Below, piece by piece: positions 1 to 12,200 of a stretch of 64,000 bases of DNA. Positions within the stretch are counted from its first letter, which is position 1. Each line of letters starts with the position of its first letter. The position numbers were made by a program, and so were the translations under genes. The notes beneath the pieces were generated by a model. That model was given only the letters and a program-made list of their open reading frames with translations. It searched no databases and was not told where the DNA came from. Source of the DNA: Monomorium pharaonis (Eukaryota > Arthropoda > Insecta > Hymenoptera > Formicidae). The stretch covers positions 2,108,001-2,172,000 of the forward strand of contig NC_050467.1 of assembly GCF_013373865.1 (NCBI RefSeq), given 5' to 3'.

Positions 1-380
1 TAAAATTATTATATTAATATATAATGCCAAGTAAATATATTATTATATCTCATATAAAATTAATTTATATTAGTACAGAATTTTAATTAATGTACATCTT
101 AGATGTGTAAGATATAAAATATAAGTAAGAGTCTCTGAAAATATAAGAGAGAGAAATATCACTTTTCATCTCTTTAAATTATTCATTTGATACATCTTAA
201 CGCGCGCACCAGTTAAAAATTTATTAAGAATACGCTTTCGAGAATTATTTTTGCAAATTCCTATCGCACATTTCGTTTTTCTTGACGGTGAAGCTACAGT
301 CGTTTCGTAGTCAACACAATTTCGCGAATGCTAATTCCGCAGAGATTTTGCATGCGACAAGAACGAGATTGCAAACTCAC
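1..380 (-). other. Intron downstream of the Sidestep-like exon
   Basis: This stretch follows the GTGAGT donor of the Ig exon on the minus strand. It is strongly AT-rich, especially 1-180. No continuation of the Ig domain (the Tyr-x-Cys F-strand motif) is found on either strand, so the next exon lies outside the window. Confidence 0.65.
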
Positions 381-510
381 GTGTACAGCGGCACTCCGGC
401 TTCGTCTTTAAACCAGAAAACCATGTGCAGCGTGTCTTCGCCGGGCGGAGTTATGTCGCACGGCAATTCGGCAGGCCTTCCTTCAACCACGCTGATGTTC
501 ACCAATGGAA
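381..510 (-). CDS. Sidestep-like immunoglobulin-domain exon (internal, partial gene)
   Basis: The minus strand reads a 130-base exon: two bases completing a codon, 42 codons, then two bases of a split codon (entry phase 1, exit phase 2). It is preceded by CTGTTTTCAG and followed by GTGAGT, both consensus splice sites. The peptide has three parts: PLVNISVVEGRPAELPCDIT, then PPGEDTLHM, then VFWFKDEAGVPLY. This is the start of an Ig V-type domain. The Cys in ELPCDI is the B-strand disulfide Cys, and the Trp in FWFKDE is the core C-strand Trp. NIS is an N-glycosylation sequon. The W-Y/F-K-D-x-x-G-x-P-L/I-Y pattern is characteristic of the Sidestep (Side) family, transmembrane adhesion proteins that act as muscle- or neuron-surface ligands for Beat receptors in axon guidance. 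The second Ig Cys and the remaining domains must lie beyond position 1. Which Side paralogue this is cannot be decided from one exon. The + strand ORF over this spot (282-593) is a shadow. Confidence 0.88.
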
Positions 511-966
511 CTGAAAACAGATGTTTTATTTACTTAAATAACCGTCTTTACCGTCTTTGTAGTCGATATACGTATGTGTGTAATATTAATTAAAAATTCG
601 CGGACCACATTTGCAGATTTCCTCTCGAGGAAGGAATAAAAATCCTTTACTTATATCCCCCCCCGTAACTCTCGTAGAGGTTCTGACAGTGAATTTCTCT
701 CCAATCTCCGAATGCTCGCCGTGAAAAACGAATTTTACGGGCAATTTTTCCAGCGAGCGTTTTTACGGACAAGGAACGGCGCGCGGATACGCGTGTAAAT
801 CGATAAGTGATATTCGCGCGCGACTCGATATCAGAAATACTGGCGATTCGCCGGTCGCGGACGATACGCGAAAATCTCTGATTTCACAATAGGATTAAGA
901 GATTCGGCTTATGAAATTCCGTTTTTCCGCAGGACATCCTCCGATCGTTGTCCCGATGGTTTGCAC

Positions 967-1000
967 CTCTCTCTCTTTCTCTCTTTCTCTTGCTCTCTCC
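967..1000. repeat. CT-rich microsatellite
   Basis: Imperfect (CT)n with interspersed CTTT units on the + strand. Confidence 0.9.
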
Positions 1001-2573
1001 TATGGAGGCCGCAGGCGCAATCCGGCTGGACCGATTCGAGTAAGTGGATAGCTCGTTGGTCAGATCTCACACGAGAAGGCCAATTCCTTCCGTAAATTTC
1101 CGGTAGGCTATTTCCAAGAAACGAGTTTCCATTTGATTCGGTCGGCTGCCTCCGTTCTCCTCCCGCGTGACGAGGCGGACCCGGTATAGCCGCTACACCC
1201 GTGGAGGGAAACCCTGGGATACCGAAGCCCGTCGCGTCGTTTCGCTCACGGCGCCAAGGGTCTTCCGGACTTTTTGTCGTTGACCGATGTGAGAAAGAAG
1301 GGAAGCGACTTCGCGTCTCGCCTGGCCGCTCTCGATTTTGTCGCGCGCCCGGACATTGGATCGCCACTGGTTTCTACTGTCGAAATGCAACGAGAATGAA
1401 GTCTCTCCGTCCAAAATGAAGATAATAGCATGGAAATTTACCATTTCGTCTTGTAAACATTTTTGTTCCACGAACAGAATATAACGTCACATTGTATTGA
1501 TCTGTTCGTACGCGGAGAGAATTTTCTCTTAAAAATTACTCTGAAAAATTATCCTCAAAGAATTTTATTTTATTTTTAACAAAATTTACCGGAACTTTGC
1601 TAAATTTTATTAAAATTGTAATAAATTTGGTTAAAAATATAGTAAAATTCTTCGAAGTTCACGTTGTCACACAATTACCACGATTTTCAGGGTAATTTTT
1701 AAGAAAAAATTCTCTCCGTGTACTCACAAATGTGTGTTACTTTGGGATTTGACCTGCAGTGATAATCGTGAAATATTCAAGTAATGGCATTTTTGTGGAA
1801 ATGAAACATAACGTTTTATCTAAAGATTTCTGTATTAAGAATAGTCATGTATTTATTTTTTTTTTCTTTCGTGTAGTCATATTAAACCTCGGAAAATGTT
1901 AGAAATTAAATTGTATCTAGTGAGATAGCATATCAAAAATTATGTCAGAGTAATAACGTCGGTTCGTAAAAATATCTTCTCAGAATCGCGATTGTAGAGC
2001 TTCTCGTTTTAACAAATCTGAAGGTAAATCTTTTACCATGCAGTCTCTTGTCAATAATCGACATGACGTTTACTTTAACCCGGCAACCGACGCCATCCGC
2101 GGCTTTGGGTGGAATTTTAAAAGACCTTATCAGCACGAGCAAGGGACAAGTATAAAGATTAGCATAGGCTTAGTATTTATTGCATGCCTCCGGCTCCAAC
2201 GACGGGCATAAATATTGTTTAAGGGCGACTCTTTATCATATAAACGCCCCGGCGTAACGGTGCTCATTTGAATTCCCGCTTTTTCCACGGCATAAAATGG
2301 GCTTCGCCGACGCGCAACAAGCCGTTTACTTCCCCTCCGGTTACCGGAGTAGTTGCTAGCGTCGCGCCGTTACCACGGCGATGCAGCAACGCCAGCGGGA
2401 AACCCGCGAGCCTCTTCGCCACTGTACCTGGGAAATGCAAGAAACCTTCGCGAATTCGTTATAATTTCATGTACGTATCTTAACTGCAACTCACGGTCGG
2501 TTTAGCATCACGTTTTTCTGCGTTATTTTATTGCCGCCAAATTTAAACGTAATAGCGTGATCAGATTGAGAAT

Positions 2574-2600
2574 AAAGATGTACTTTGAACGTACATCTTT
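2574..2600. repeat. Short inverted repeat (10-bp stem, 7-base loop)
   Basis: AAAGATGTAC and its exact reverse complement GTACATCTTT are separated by TTTGAAC. It lies in AT-rich DNA with no gene beside it. Confidence 0.8.
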
Positions 2601-2854
2601 TTCATAAGAAATAAATAAATTGACTGTATTTAGTAACAGCGCAACGATTAAGAATATCATTTTATAATATTATTTTTAACGCAGTGATAATAGCAAATGA
2701 TAATTTTCTTTGTATTGAATATTATTTGATTATATTACAAAGTAGCAATATTATCAAATGATAATCTAGAATAGTTAAAAATATTTAAGAATATAACGCA
2801 ATTGGTTTTTATATTATATATAAATTATAGAAAATATTATTTGTAAATAAAATA

Positions 2855-2883
<29 letters not shown>
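2855..2883. repeat. GA microsatellite
   Basis: (GA)n with one AAAG interruption on the + strand. A separate CA array lies 40 bases further on. Confidence 0.95.
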
Positions 2884-2885
<2 letters not shown>

Positions 2886-2921
2886 ACTGCACTATGTTCT
2901 AAAATATTTTTGAACTATTTT

Positions 2922-2938
2922 ACACACACACACACACA
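2922..2938. repeat. CA microsatellite
   Basis: (AC)8 run, uninterrupted. Confidence 0.95.
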
Positions 2939-4048
2939 TCAGTTTAAAGAAAAATATCATGGAGAGAGGAAGCTTTATCCTTCTCGAAAAATAAAGTTAA
3001 AAGTTAACTCTTTCTACTTCTGTATCTTTATCCTTTTCTAAGGATATAACTTGATTATATCCTGGTAGTTGCACGCCGTACACGATTATTTGTAATAAGA
3101 TTGAGTGATAAAATTAACTTAGCTCACCGAGCTTCCTCACACGTCTTCCATATCGTGTGTGAACGAAATGATTAATAAAATGATGTGCAATTTATAGAAT
3201 TTCGATACTCTTTTATTTATTTAATTGAATAATTTTTTTTCTATCAACGCATGCGTTCTAATCTGCAGATTGATAGGAAATATAAGCTGTCAGAGGACAG
3301 AGAGATTGCAAAAAAGAATTTATATTTTTATAAATGTGCCCTTTTTCATTTGTATTTTTTTCCTCAATACTATTATATTGAGCAATATATAATTCTGACT
3401 GAACATTTATAAAAAAATTCAAGCAAGCACATTTTGTGACTCTTAATGCATATCACAGATTTCATCATGTCTTTATTATTTGAGTGTACGTGAAAGAAAA
3501 TTTTTAATAAAATTCAATATCTCCCTGAATTTGAGCATTTGATCGTCCTGTTTCCATTTGTCAATTCGCGCAATTCACGTTGCAAGCACAGCTGATCTCG
3601 AGACAGTGAATAGTCTTCTATCGGAAGATCTACGTTTACTCGCACCGATTACACATTTATGTCCTATTTCTACGCCGACGAGCACGAAAGCAACTGTCGA
3701 TGTGCCATCAATCGTTTGCTGACCCCGACGCGTGTACTTTAAATACCAGAGAAGCCTTGAAAGCCGTTTCGATTAATGAAATTCCGCAACACGTCCGCAA
3801 TTAACCCTCAAAGACCCGAGGCGCTGGTCGAAATGTCCAGCGACGCGCTAATGGCGGGCGATGGTCGTGTAGCATTCGAAACGCATTTAATGAATTCATT
3901 ATCGATCCAAATCGAGCATTCGGCCCCGCGTTTCGTTTACAAGAGCCATACGAAACGGTACGCAATCGATACGTGAAATCGTTTCGTGTAAAGCGTTACA
4001 TCACTAAATTGCTGATTCCTAATCTAATTTAATCTAATTCTAAAAATC

Positions 4049-4053
4049 GAGAG

Positions 4054-4093
<40 letters not shown>

Positions 4094-4094
4094 G
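4049..4094. repeat. GA microsatellite
   Basis: Imperfect (GA)n with GAAG interruptions, about 46 bp. Confidence 0.95.
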
Positions 4095-4340
4095 AAAACG
4101 ACCAGGCGCTTCGTAACGTTGATTAAATAAGTTTTTCGATCAATTTGTGTCGCGCGTCGAGGAAAATCTCACTTTTACTCCGATTGGCGACGATCATTTT
4201 TTTCATTAATGCGAAATACCGCGTATTCCACATACCGTCGATGCGAGAAACGTAACGGGAATAAGAGCGCGAGTTGAAAAACTCGCTACCTAACTCTCGT
4301 GGACGTTTCTTTTAAAATAAAGTAAAGAGAGAGAGTCCTG

Positions 4341-4343
4341 AAA

Positions 4344-4377
<34 letters not shown>

Positions 4378-4378
4378 T
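4341..4378. repeat. GA microsatellite
   Basis: (AG)n of about 38 bp with one AAAG interruption near the end, preceded by a shorter AG run at 4326-4335. Confidence 0.95.
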
Positions 4379-4479
4379 ACATTCGCCGCGTAGGGAGCGC
4401 CGGCGTGCAAAAATACGTACCTCGAACGATGTCTAATGGAAAAAGAGAGGATGTCATGAAGGGATGAGATGAAGTTTCA

Positions 4480-7400
4480 ACCTGCGCGCGAGCGGCGGGC
4501 TCGAAAAAGTTTAGTCAATATCCGCGGGGAGGAGCACGCGGGAAACGGATATGTCGCGTTCAGGAAACGGGACGGTAACGGACATGTGTCGCTCGCGCGC
4601 GACGCGTTTTTAACGCGTTCAATTATATACCCGCGCCGCGGTAACGACGACAGATGTTCGGTTACATCGTTCGTGACGTTGTCACTCGCGCCCGCGCACG
4701 CGCCTTTCAGAACGATGTCTTTGTTAATAATTAACAGCGCCCGCTCGGCGGCTTCGCGAGCGTAATTACAGCGAGGTAAAGAGGTCGGCGTGCGAGCGCG
4801 TCGAGAACGGTTACATAATTCTATTAATAATACCGGGTCATTACATCTGCCGGGGGGAGAATCGGATGAATAATGAAAACTTCCCGACAAAAACTTCACC
4901 GCGGGAGGCATTAATTGCTAACGAGGAGCGAGAGATCAAACTCATGATCTTAATGCGACCCGTCCCGGGGAACATTTTGAGAATGTCGCCCCTCGTTTTC
5001 TTTTTCCATCCGTTAATATCGCGCAGCATGTGGTGCAGGAAAGATTGAACCGAAGTTTCCGTCCGAGGAGAAGAAGGAAAAAAAAGAGAAGAGAGAGAGA
5101 GGGGAGGGAAAGGCTTCCGTAGGTGGACGTCGAAGTCCGTTGTGTTCTCCCCGGGGGATTTTCGCGTGAACTTTTCAGAACTTATCCTCGTCGAAGCCGC
5201 GACATGACAGTGAAAGCAAGTATTTTCATAAATCTCCGGGCGCGACATAGATTGATCGTGTTGCTGTATCGACGTCGCCATTACGCTGTAATCGCTCGGA
5301 TCCGGATGTACGTTAATGGACGATGTCGCTATATCACATGCAACTTAGGCACGCGCGGACGTCGCAAAGCCGCGGATCTTCGCAAGGGGATGAAACGCCC
5401 GTGTACACTTCGCGTTTAGAACGGGGGAGCGCGTGCGCTACGTGTGCATATTTACATTACAGTGTCTACATTTTACGTATTTATACTCGAGTGGAGAGAT
5501 GTGTTATCCCGGTCTTTGACTATGTCGCGGATCGTGTGGATTTGCGAAACCGCTAAAACAATCCCGCCGTGATAAACCGCCGTGATTTAACATTCGACGC
5601 GCGACTCAAGACACTTGCGAATGTATGTCTGCCGCGAATTAGCTCGCGCGCGATAGAAACAGTTTCGTCGCATTACGAGCGCAGTTGGGTATATGGTCTG
5701 ATTCAGGGATAGCGGCCGAAGCAGGGCGGTACGTCCGTTATTTAGGGGTAGTTAAGTGTCCCGAGCATCCTTCTGCCACCCTCGGAACACTCCTCTCTCT
5801 CTCTCAGGGGCTGGTCTCCTCAACTTGGCAAACCCGTTTGCTTCCACTAAGCGTATCAGCCTCACCATTGTCTATGCTCATTGTCCCCCTCTTTCCTGCC
5901 TACCTCCTCTTCACGTCTATTTCGTGTCGTATTAAGTTAAAGGCAGTACCAGCTAGGACAAATTAGCAGCCGCGTTAATCAGTTCCTTAATTTTCCGCGA
6001 TGGCCCCACCGAGGTGGAAAATAGAGGAAATGCAGTTCCGCGAGTTTTTGCTCTCTCTCTGTGAATCACAGAGCCGGCTCGGAGAAGCTATTGTTTGCGA
6101 GGAACCTCCTTCTCTTCGCGCAAAGTTTTAATGGCGAAGAGTCCCTTCCGCAATACCGGTGATAAAAGCTCATCGTTCATAAATCGTAAGAAATTATTTT
6201 CGTAAGAAATTATTGAACCGATTTCGAGATTTTTTAACTTGACAACTCGGACGATCCGCGATCGTTGTACCGTCCGTCAATTCCTTCAAAAAAATTTTGA
6301 AGAAAGGAATTAAGATTTAAGATAAATGTCCCAGTGATCGATTAAATATATTTTTTTATAATATTGATATTGAAATTGGATCTTTAAGACATTTCATCAG
6401 GCAAGTTATTTTAAATAAGTTACAAAAATAAATTTGCTACACAATTAAGTTAGAATTTAATTTATAATTAACTGAACTTGCCACTGAACTGCTGTATTTG
6501 TCTCATACTCGTTTCATGAATTGTTGTGAATTTCCTGTAGTTCCGCGTGACAAACTTTTCCAAGGACGAACGCGCCGCTTTGGTCGGACACGATGGACGG
6601 ACAATTTCGGGAGCGTTGTTGGAGAACGGCGCCGGCACGAAAAGCCCGACGGACAGTCGGATAAAAGCCGTGCAAACGCGCGACTGTCTTTGTCTTTGAA
6701 TTCGACGGTGAAATCGGCGAAACCAGACGTAGCCGCGCGGTCCGCGTGGCCGGGATTTCGCGTCCCACGGTTAAGCTGAAGGGAACAAGCAAGACGGGGG
6801 TTTTAGGGGGGAGGAACGGGAAGAGTGTCGAGGCGAAAGTGGTAGCGACAGCGGGCTTACGCTTTATTGCGTATTTACATATTTCCATTGAATCTCCGCA
6901 ACGTTTCATAAAATTCAGTATCTTTGCAAGAATCGACGCGAGAGAAGCAGCTCGTCGAGACTTTATACCTTTGAATTTTCGCGACGGAGATTCACGAGTT
7001 CTTTCCACGGAAGAAGAGGGGAGGAGGAGGGGAGATCGTCTTGCTTTTATTTCTTCGAGCATCCCGAATGAAGAAGATCGCTTTAAAAGGATGAAATTTC
7101 CCTGCGATCGCGTGCAGGTGACCCTCCCGTTCCCTTTTGTGCGTTCCTCTCCGACACGTCTGACGCTTCACGCGATCGGCGTGCGATTGCGAAGCGCCAT
7201 GGGAAACGATTCCACAGGTTCCACCGCAACAACAACGGTTTCTCAATATAGAATTTTCGTCCGAATTGATATGTATGAGGAGCATATTGTGCATGCAATA
7301 CACAGGCAGGTTTTGCGCATCCTTTTCCCTCGTGCTTGCACATTCTCCTCAGGTATCTTTGAAAATAGAGTTCGATTTAATATGGACATACGTTGACGCA

Positions 7401-9000
7401 GAATTGATAACTGAAAAGATTGTGTGTATACACGTGCGCGACGTCGGGTACGGCGCGTTTAAATCTCCGTCCGTATTGTGTCTGTATCGTCACTCGGTAT
7501 TTTTATAAAGCGCGAATAACGATACTTTTACATCAAACGCAAATTCTCTCGTGCTATCTTAAAATATGTAATTAGGTGTATGTGAGATAAGGTAATTTCT
7601 ACGGCGCTTGTACGTGCCGTCGAAAAAACTCGCGAAAACGAAAAACACATCGCGTTACGTTCCGTTACACAGCCTCGTGTAACAATTTTCCCTGCGCAAG
7701 CTATATTCCCCATGACAAGATACTTTATACTCCTCCGGGAATTTAATCCCGTGTTGCACCGTATCGAGCAAGTGTCCGCGATTTTTCTTGTCAGCCGCAC
7801 CGACCGACCTGTTGGCAAATAATTTCCTCGCTCGACAAAACGCCGGCTGCGGAGAGCGAAAGGGAATTCATTGGACCGGGCCGCGCTTTGTCTTGGCTGA
7901 ACTCGCCTGCATGAAGCCGCCTCATGAAAGTTCTCGTCGGTTCCACACCGCAGGGATTAAACTTGGTACGGTTCTTCGGGGTAGATCCTTCGAGGGTAGG
8001 ATAGGATAGGGTAGGGTCGGTACCCCAGCGGCCGGGGTATATCACGGAAAAGCTGGCCCCGGACCGAACTCACCCCTCTCCCCCCCTCCCCCGTCTTTTC
8101 CATCCCCAGTCATCGAGTCGTAGCGTTAAAGCTCCGTTAAAGCCGAACCGCGTAAAATTAATTAGGACGTTTACGAGCGACCCGATTTCGGCAGGCTGCT
8201 TTCCGACTACGACGTGGCTCTCGTAAAATTCGACGAAAGAGTGGATTAACCAGTCCCCCCGCCCCTGTCCTGCCCCCGCGTCCTGCGAGCACCGCTCGAA
8301 GAGCTTCGATTTCGCGGGATGAAAAATAATAGGGACGTCGCGAGGATCCAGGTGGATGATATGGGCTTAGCCAGGATCGGACGGTTAGTTGCGATGAGGT
8401 ACGGTAACACGGTAGTTTCCGCTTCGCTCCCGGTCCCCGAGATCTCTCACGGGCCATCTACGAGCGCGCCGGAAACGATGGCGACCGAGCGTGTAGAATC
8501 GTATGGGGCAATTCGGATTACGAGCGTGTTACAGCGCGGCGGTTCCCTCCCATTTGTTTCGCTACACGCGGGTTTCCCCCATGTACGAGCTGTTTTATTC
8601 TCGCCGCGGATCCATTTGCGCGCGCGGCTAAGTCAAAACAAGAATTTTGCACCTCGCCGTGCCATTTTCCCCCGCGCCCGATGTAAAATGCGACTTAAAA
8701 TTGCCGAGGGTCAAAAAGTTTCCCCGCGACACCTCGTAAAACTTTCTCCCAAGTGTTGTTCGCCACATGTAATATACAACACGTATATACATCTTGAGCA
8801 TGATAAAAGGATTACATCAAATATTAAACGTCCCAATCCGGTATAAGCGAAGGTTTATAATTTAATGATATATCCTTCCCCCTCCCCCTCTTTCGGAAGT
8901 TACACGGGGGAGCGCGCGCTATTATCGAATTCGCTAAAAACGTAGTTTATTCTGTAATCCGCAATCGCGGATTTCCGCAGAGGTCCGAGGTGCATTATGA
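4480..9000. other. CpG-rich noncoding block
   Basis: Rich in CG dinucleotides (many CGCG, GCGC and CGACG words), with an AT-rich interruption near 6180-6500. ORFs up to 216 codons occur on both strands, overlapping one another. They are Arg-rich and show no recognisable domain, as expected of chance frames in CpG-rich DNA. Nothing here supports a gene. Confidence 0.5.
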
Positions 9001-9042
9001 GCGCGCTTCTCTCGTGCCGATTTACTAGTTGAATCGAGAGAA

Positions 9043-9081
9043 TCAGGATATCCTGAAAACACGCCGCCAGGCGTTTCAGGA
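9043..9081. repeat. Alternating inverted repeats TCAGGA / TCCTGA / TCAGGA
   Basis: A perfect 14-bp palindrome (TCAGGATATCCTGA, 9043-9056) shares its right half with a second inverted repeat. In that repeat TCCTGAAA (9051-9058) pairs with TTTCAGGA (9074-9081), and CGCC (62-65) pairs with GGCG (70-73) inside. The two foldings are mutually exclusive. Confidence 0.75.
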
Positions 9082-9216
9082 CGGCCTGCCGGCGCGGCGC
9101 ATCGCTGCATCGCAGGGGAGTCGTAGTTTGCAGGAAAGCAGGCTAATTGAGAGGTCGGCCTCCGGAGAGTAGAACGAATCGCTTAGCTACCACCCTACTT
9201 CCGCCCTTCCCCATCC

Positions 9217-9243
<27 letters not shown>
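9217..9243. repeat. CT microsatellite
   Basis: Uninterrupted (CT)n of about 26 bp on the + strand. Confidence 0.95.
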
Positions 9244-9248
<5 letters not shown>

Positions 9249-12200
9249 ATCTCTCCCTTTCCCTTGAGCTACAGTCGTGCGCTTACAGCGTAACGACGTC
9301 GCTTTGGAATTATTAATAGATCCTTACCCCACGAGATCCCCATTGTTGTCTGAGGACCGGTTTCCCTCAGGCTTTTTTCGTGGGCGATAACTGGCGCTCC
9401 AGAGGGTGTCGGATATATGCGGCGAGTGTAAAAGAGCCTTAGAATCCCAAAATACTTACACGCGTGATACTACATTTGGTCTTAGAAGACTTCAGATGAA
9501 AAATATTTGAATGAATTGAAACATTTCAAAACTCTCCCACTGATGAAGAGAGAGAAATAAAGACTTTCGACGGGAGAGAATTATGTAACTATTTCACTTA
9601 TTTAGCTCTTTAATGCGCGCGGAAGATAACTGAAGGGATTTCGTCTCGCTTAGCTTTTAAATGGCAAAAGAATTCGCTGAGAATTTTATCTTCGATTCAC
9701 GGATTAATTTAAATGTTTCAGATTTATTTGTGCACAACACCGCCCGCGTTTGTTCGATTTAATATAACGTTAAGCGCGAATTTTTCGCAATAATTAAAAT
9801 AATTAAAATATTATTTTCTATTGCAAAGGCGATGTGCGCAGAATGATGAAATGTTTTCAATGTTGAAATTATAATTAAAATCTTGCACGCTCTTTGTAGT
9901 ATAAGATGTAGTATGAGATATAATAAAGATTTAATATATCCAATTTTGCTGAAAATCCGATAAACCGATTGCCGGATCACAACACTCGCATTAATACATT
10001 ATCGTCCGTACATCTTTAAACAGTCTCGACATCGAATTAAGTTAATCTCGATACACCGACGATCTTAACGTAGAGGAGGAGCTTTTGAATTATTCGCACA
10101 CGCGAAAACGATTTAAATTACAAATCTCCGTTTCTTGTTCATTTTGATATTCGCTGTCTGGTAAATTGCAAATCCCCATTTTCCGAAATACAGCAGAATG
10201 CGACAAACCATTGTAACGCAGCTTCTACAAATATTTTATCCCGCGCATTATATCGACGCTATTCAGTTCTTCATCAATACCATGATTTATGTATCGCAAT
10301 ATGTGAAAATTGCGTAATATTTTGGACTCCTTCTACATAGTGTATGTGTGTGCCGTACTCTTTAGTTCAAATTCAAACAAATGCCTGTATGTTTTAACAT
10401 ATCGAAATGCGTTCGCTTTTTACGTCAAGCAAAGACCTACTAATAAACAGGGGAAGGACCGACTGATGAAATTTCAAATTTTAACAAGTTATCTCACTTG
10501 ATTAAAAAGAAAAAAAAATAAGGAAGAGAGTCGATGATGCGAGGATTCGGAGGAATAACGAACAAGGTAGAATTATAAGATCGCGATTTATCGCTGTCGT
10601 TAAGTCGATATTATGAGATAAAAACCAGACATTGTATACCACTCGCATTTGTATTTCGCGCGATGGCGAGCGGCAATTCCTGCCTGCGTTTTCTGACGAC
10701 GCGCGGACTGTCGCGGACGGGGTTGGGGGACGCGATTAATTTCCTCTCGTCGACACGTGTGCGGAAAGGCACAGCCCTTCGAGAACACGGGCAACACGTA
10801 ACGGGGTCGCGGACGTACGGCTCCTCGGCATTGATGCGACGTATAACGTTCCGTAATGCGATGAACGTTACGGCGGCGGCGGCCGTAGAACGCGTCGCGC
10901 CGCGCCGCGCCGCGCCGGCGACGTCTGACGTCGGCGTTGCTGGTAGTGCCGTTGCCGTTGCATTGTGTAGTGCCTGGCACCAGCCCGCGAGACACTGAGT
11001 TACGAGCCACGGAAGGGAGGTCGCGGCCACTTCCGGTTGTAATGCAGTTTGCGCAACAATGGAAGCCACAATGGGGCCAAGGGACCGACGTAACATTGCG
11101 CTCCCTTCGGAGACGTTGGCCTTTGACCGAGGATCAAAGCGCTCTTCCCCACATCCCCGACCTCGTATAATTCGCGCGAAACCTTTGCGGGATGGGCACC
11201 ACCCTCCCTATCACGTCCCCCCCGTTCGCGATCTTATGGCGGACTTATAGCCAGCGGATTATAACTTGGTGGGACCGGTAAGTGATTTTGGATTATTCCT
11301 TAGGGGGGTACGTCGTGATGCAATTATCCCCGGTTAACTCGATACAGCGAATTTTACTTGGTACACAGTAAAACGCAGAGATACGATACAGGGGTGAAAT
11401 TTTCTCGAAGCGATTCAGTAATGATTTTTTTGAGCGAATAACGTAAAAGATATATATACGTACGCATAAGTAACACTCGCGAAAGGAAAGCGGAGAATAA
11501 AAATCTATCGAGCTCATTAAAAAGTCTGATAGCCTGCGACTTTGTAATGTAAAGGGCGAGATCATTTAACAGATTTTCAACTGCTGGTCGGGTTTCAGGC
11601 CGGAATCCAGAACGAGAGAGGGAACCGGGCGCGGCGAACGTATTTAAGATATCTTTAATTAACGTACTTCCATTGCAAATCTAATCGACGAGCGTTAATG
11701 AAGGCCGTTGAAGACGGTTTCTTCGTTCCGGCCGTTTCCTTTATTATTCTCGCTGTCTTGGAGGGTGGAGGGTGAGAGGTGCAGAATTGGCGGCAAACGA
11801 GCGGCACCGCCAATTCCCGCACTCGTTGTCGGCTCGCCGAGGAAGAGTCAGCCGAGAAGTTCGCCAGTTTGTCACATTGGGAAAAAGACTGGTGAATTTA
11901 GAAAGAAGCGACCGAGTAAATTGAAACCGTTCTTCGTCGGGACGCGACTGCTTTGAATAGCACGACGATTTGTCGACATGACACGCGTTCGAAAATCGTA
12001 CACGACTTCCGAAATTCGGTCGATAATTAACGCATCGCGCGTATTTCTCCCCCCTCGTCGGCGAATTAGAAAGAGGTTCGCTAGTATACACCTTTTGATA
12101 TGGATTAGGAGATAAATCGCGAGCGTTACAGCGAGTCGACAGCGCGGGATTGAATTAATTCCTGATAAAGAATTGGCGTTGGCGGACCGCTTGAGAGATC

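Larger units (their letters stand above)
1460..3560. other. AT-rich stretch, mostly without recognisable features
   Basis: Mostly AT-rich sequence with short A/T runs, broken by a CpG-richer island near 2080-2460. No exon-like frame with convincing splice sites was seen on either strand. It contains the GA and CA arrays at 2.86-2.94 kb and a short hairpin at 2574-2600. Confidence 0.6.

Noticed and set aside
282..593. 103-codon + strand ORF at the left edge
   Set aside because: It is the antisense shadow of the Ig exon on the minus strand; its own translation has no recognisable domain.
3270..3415. Open + frame after CTAATCTGCAG reading IDRKYKLSEDREIAKKN, faintly homeodomain-like
   Set aside because: The diagnostic WFQNRR helix is absent and the frame turns into Phe/Tyr-rich AT-driven sequence.
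3455..3475. TATCACAG word matching the miR-2/13 seed
   Set aside because: Only eight bases match; the rest of the mature sequence and a hairpin are missing. I also looked for other conserved insect microRNAs by eye and recognised none.
7353..7508. Strong + strand acceptor (pyrimidine tract ending CTCCTCAG) followed by a 51-codon open frame
   Set aside because: No partner exon, no polyadenylation signal close downstream and no recognisable protein; single good acceptors are frequent in pyrimidine-rich DNA.
7985..8022. GGATA/GGGTA repeats resembling insect telomere TTAGG
   Set aside because: The unit is not TTAGG in either orientation and only a handful of irregular copies occur.
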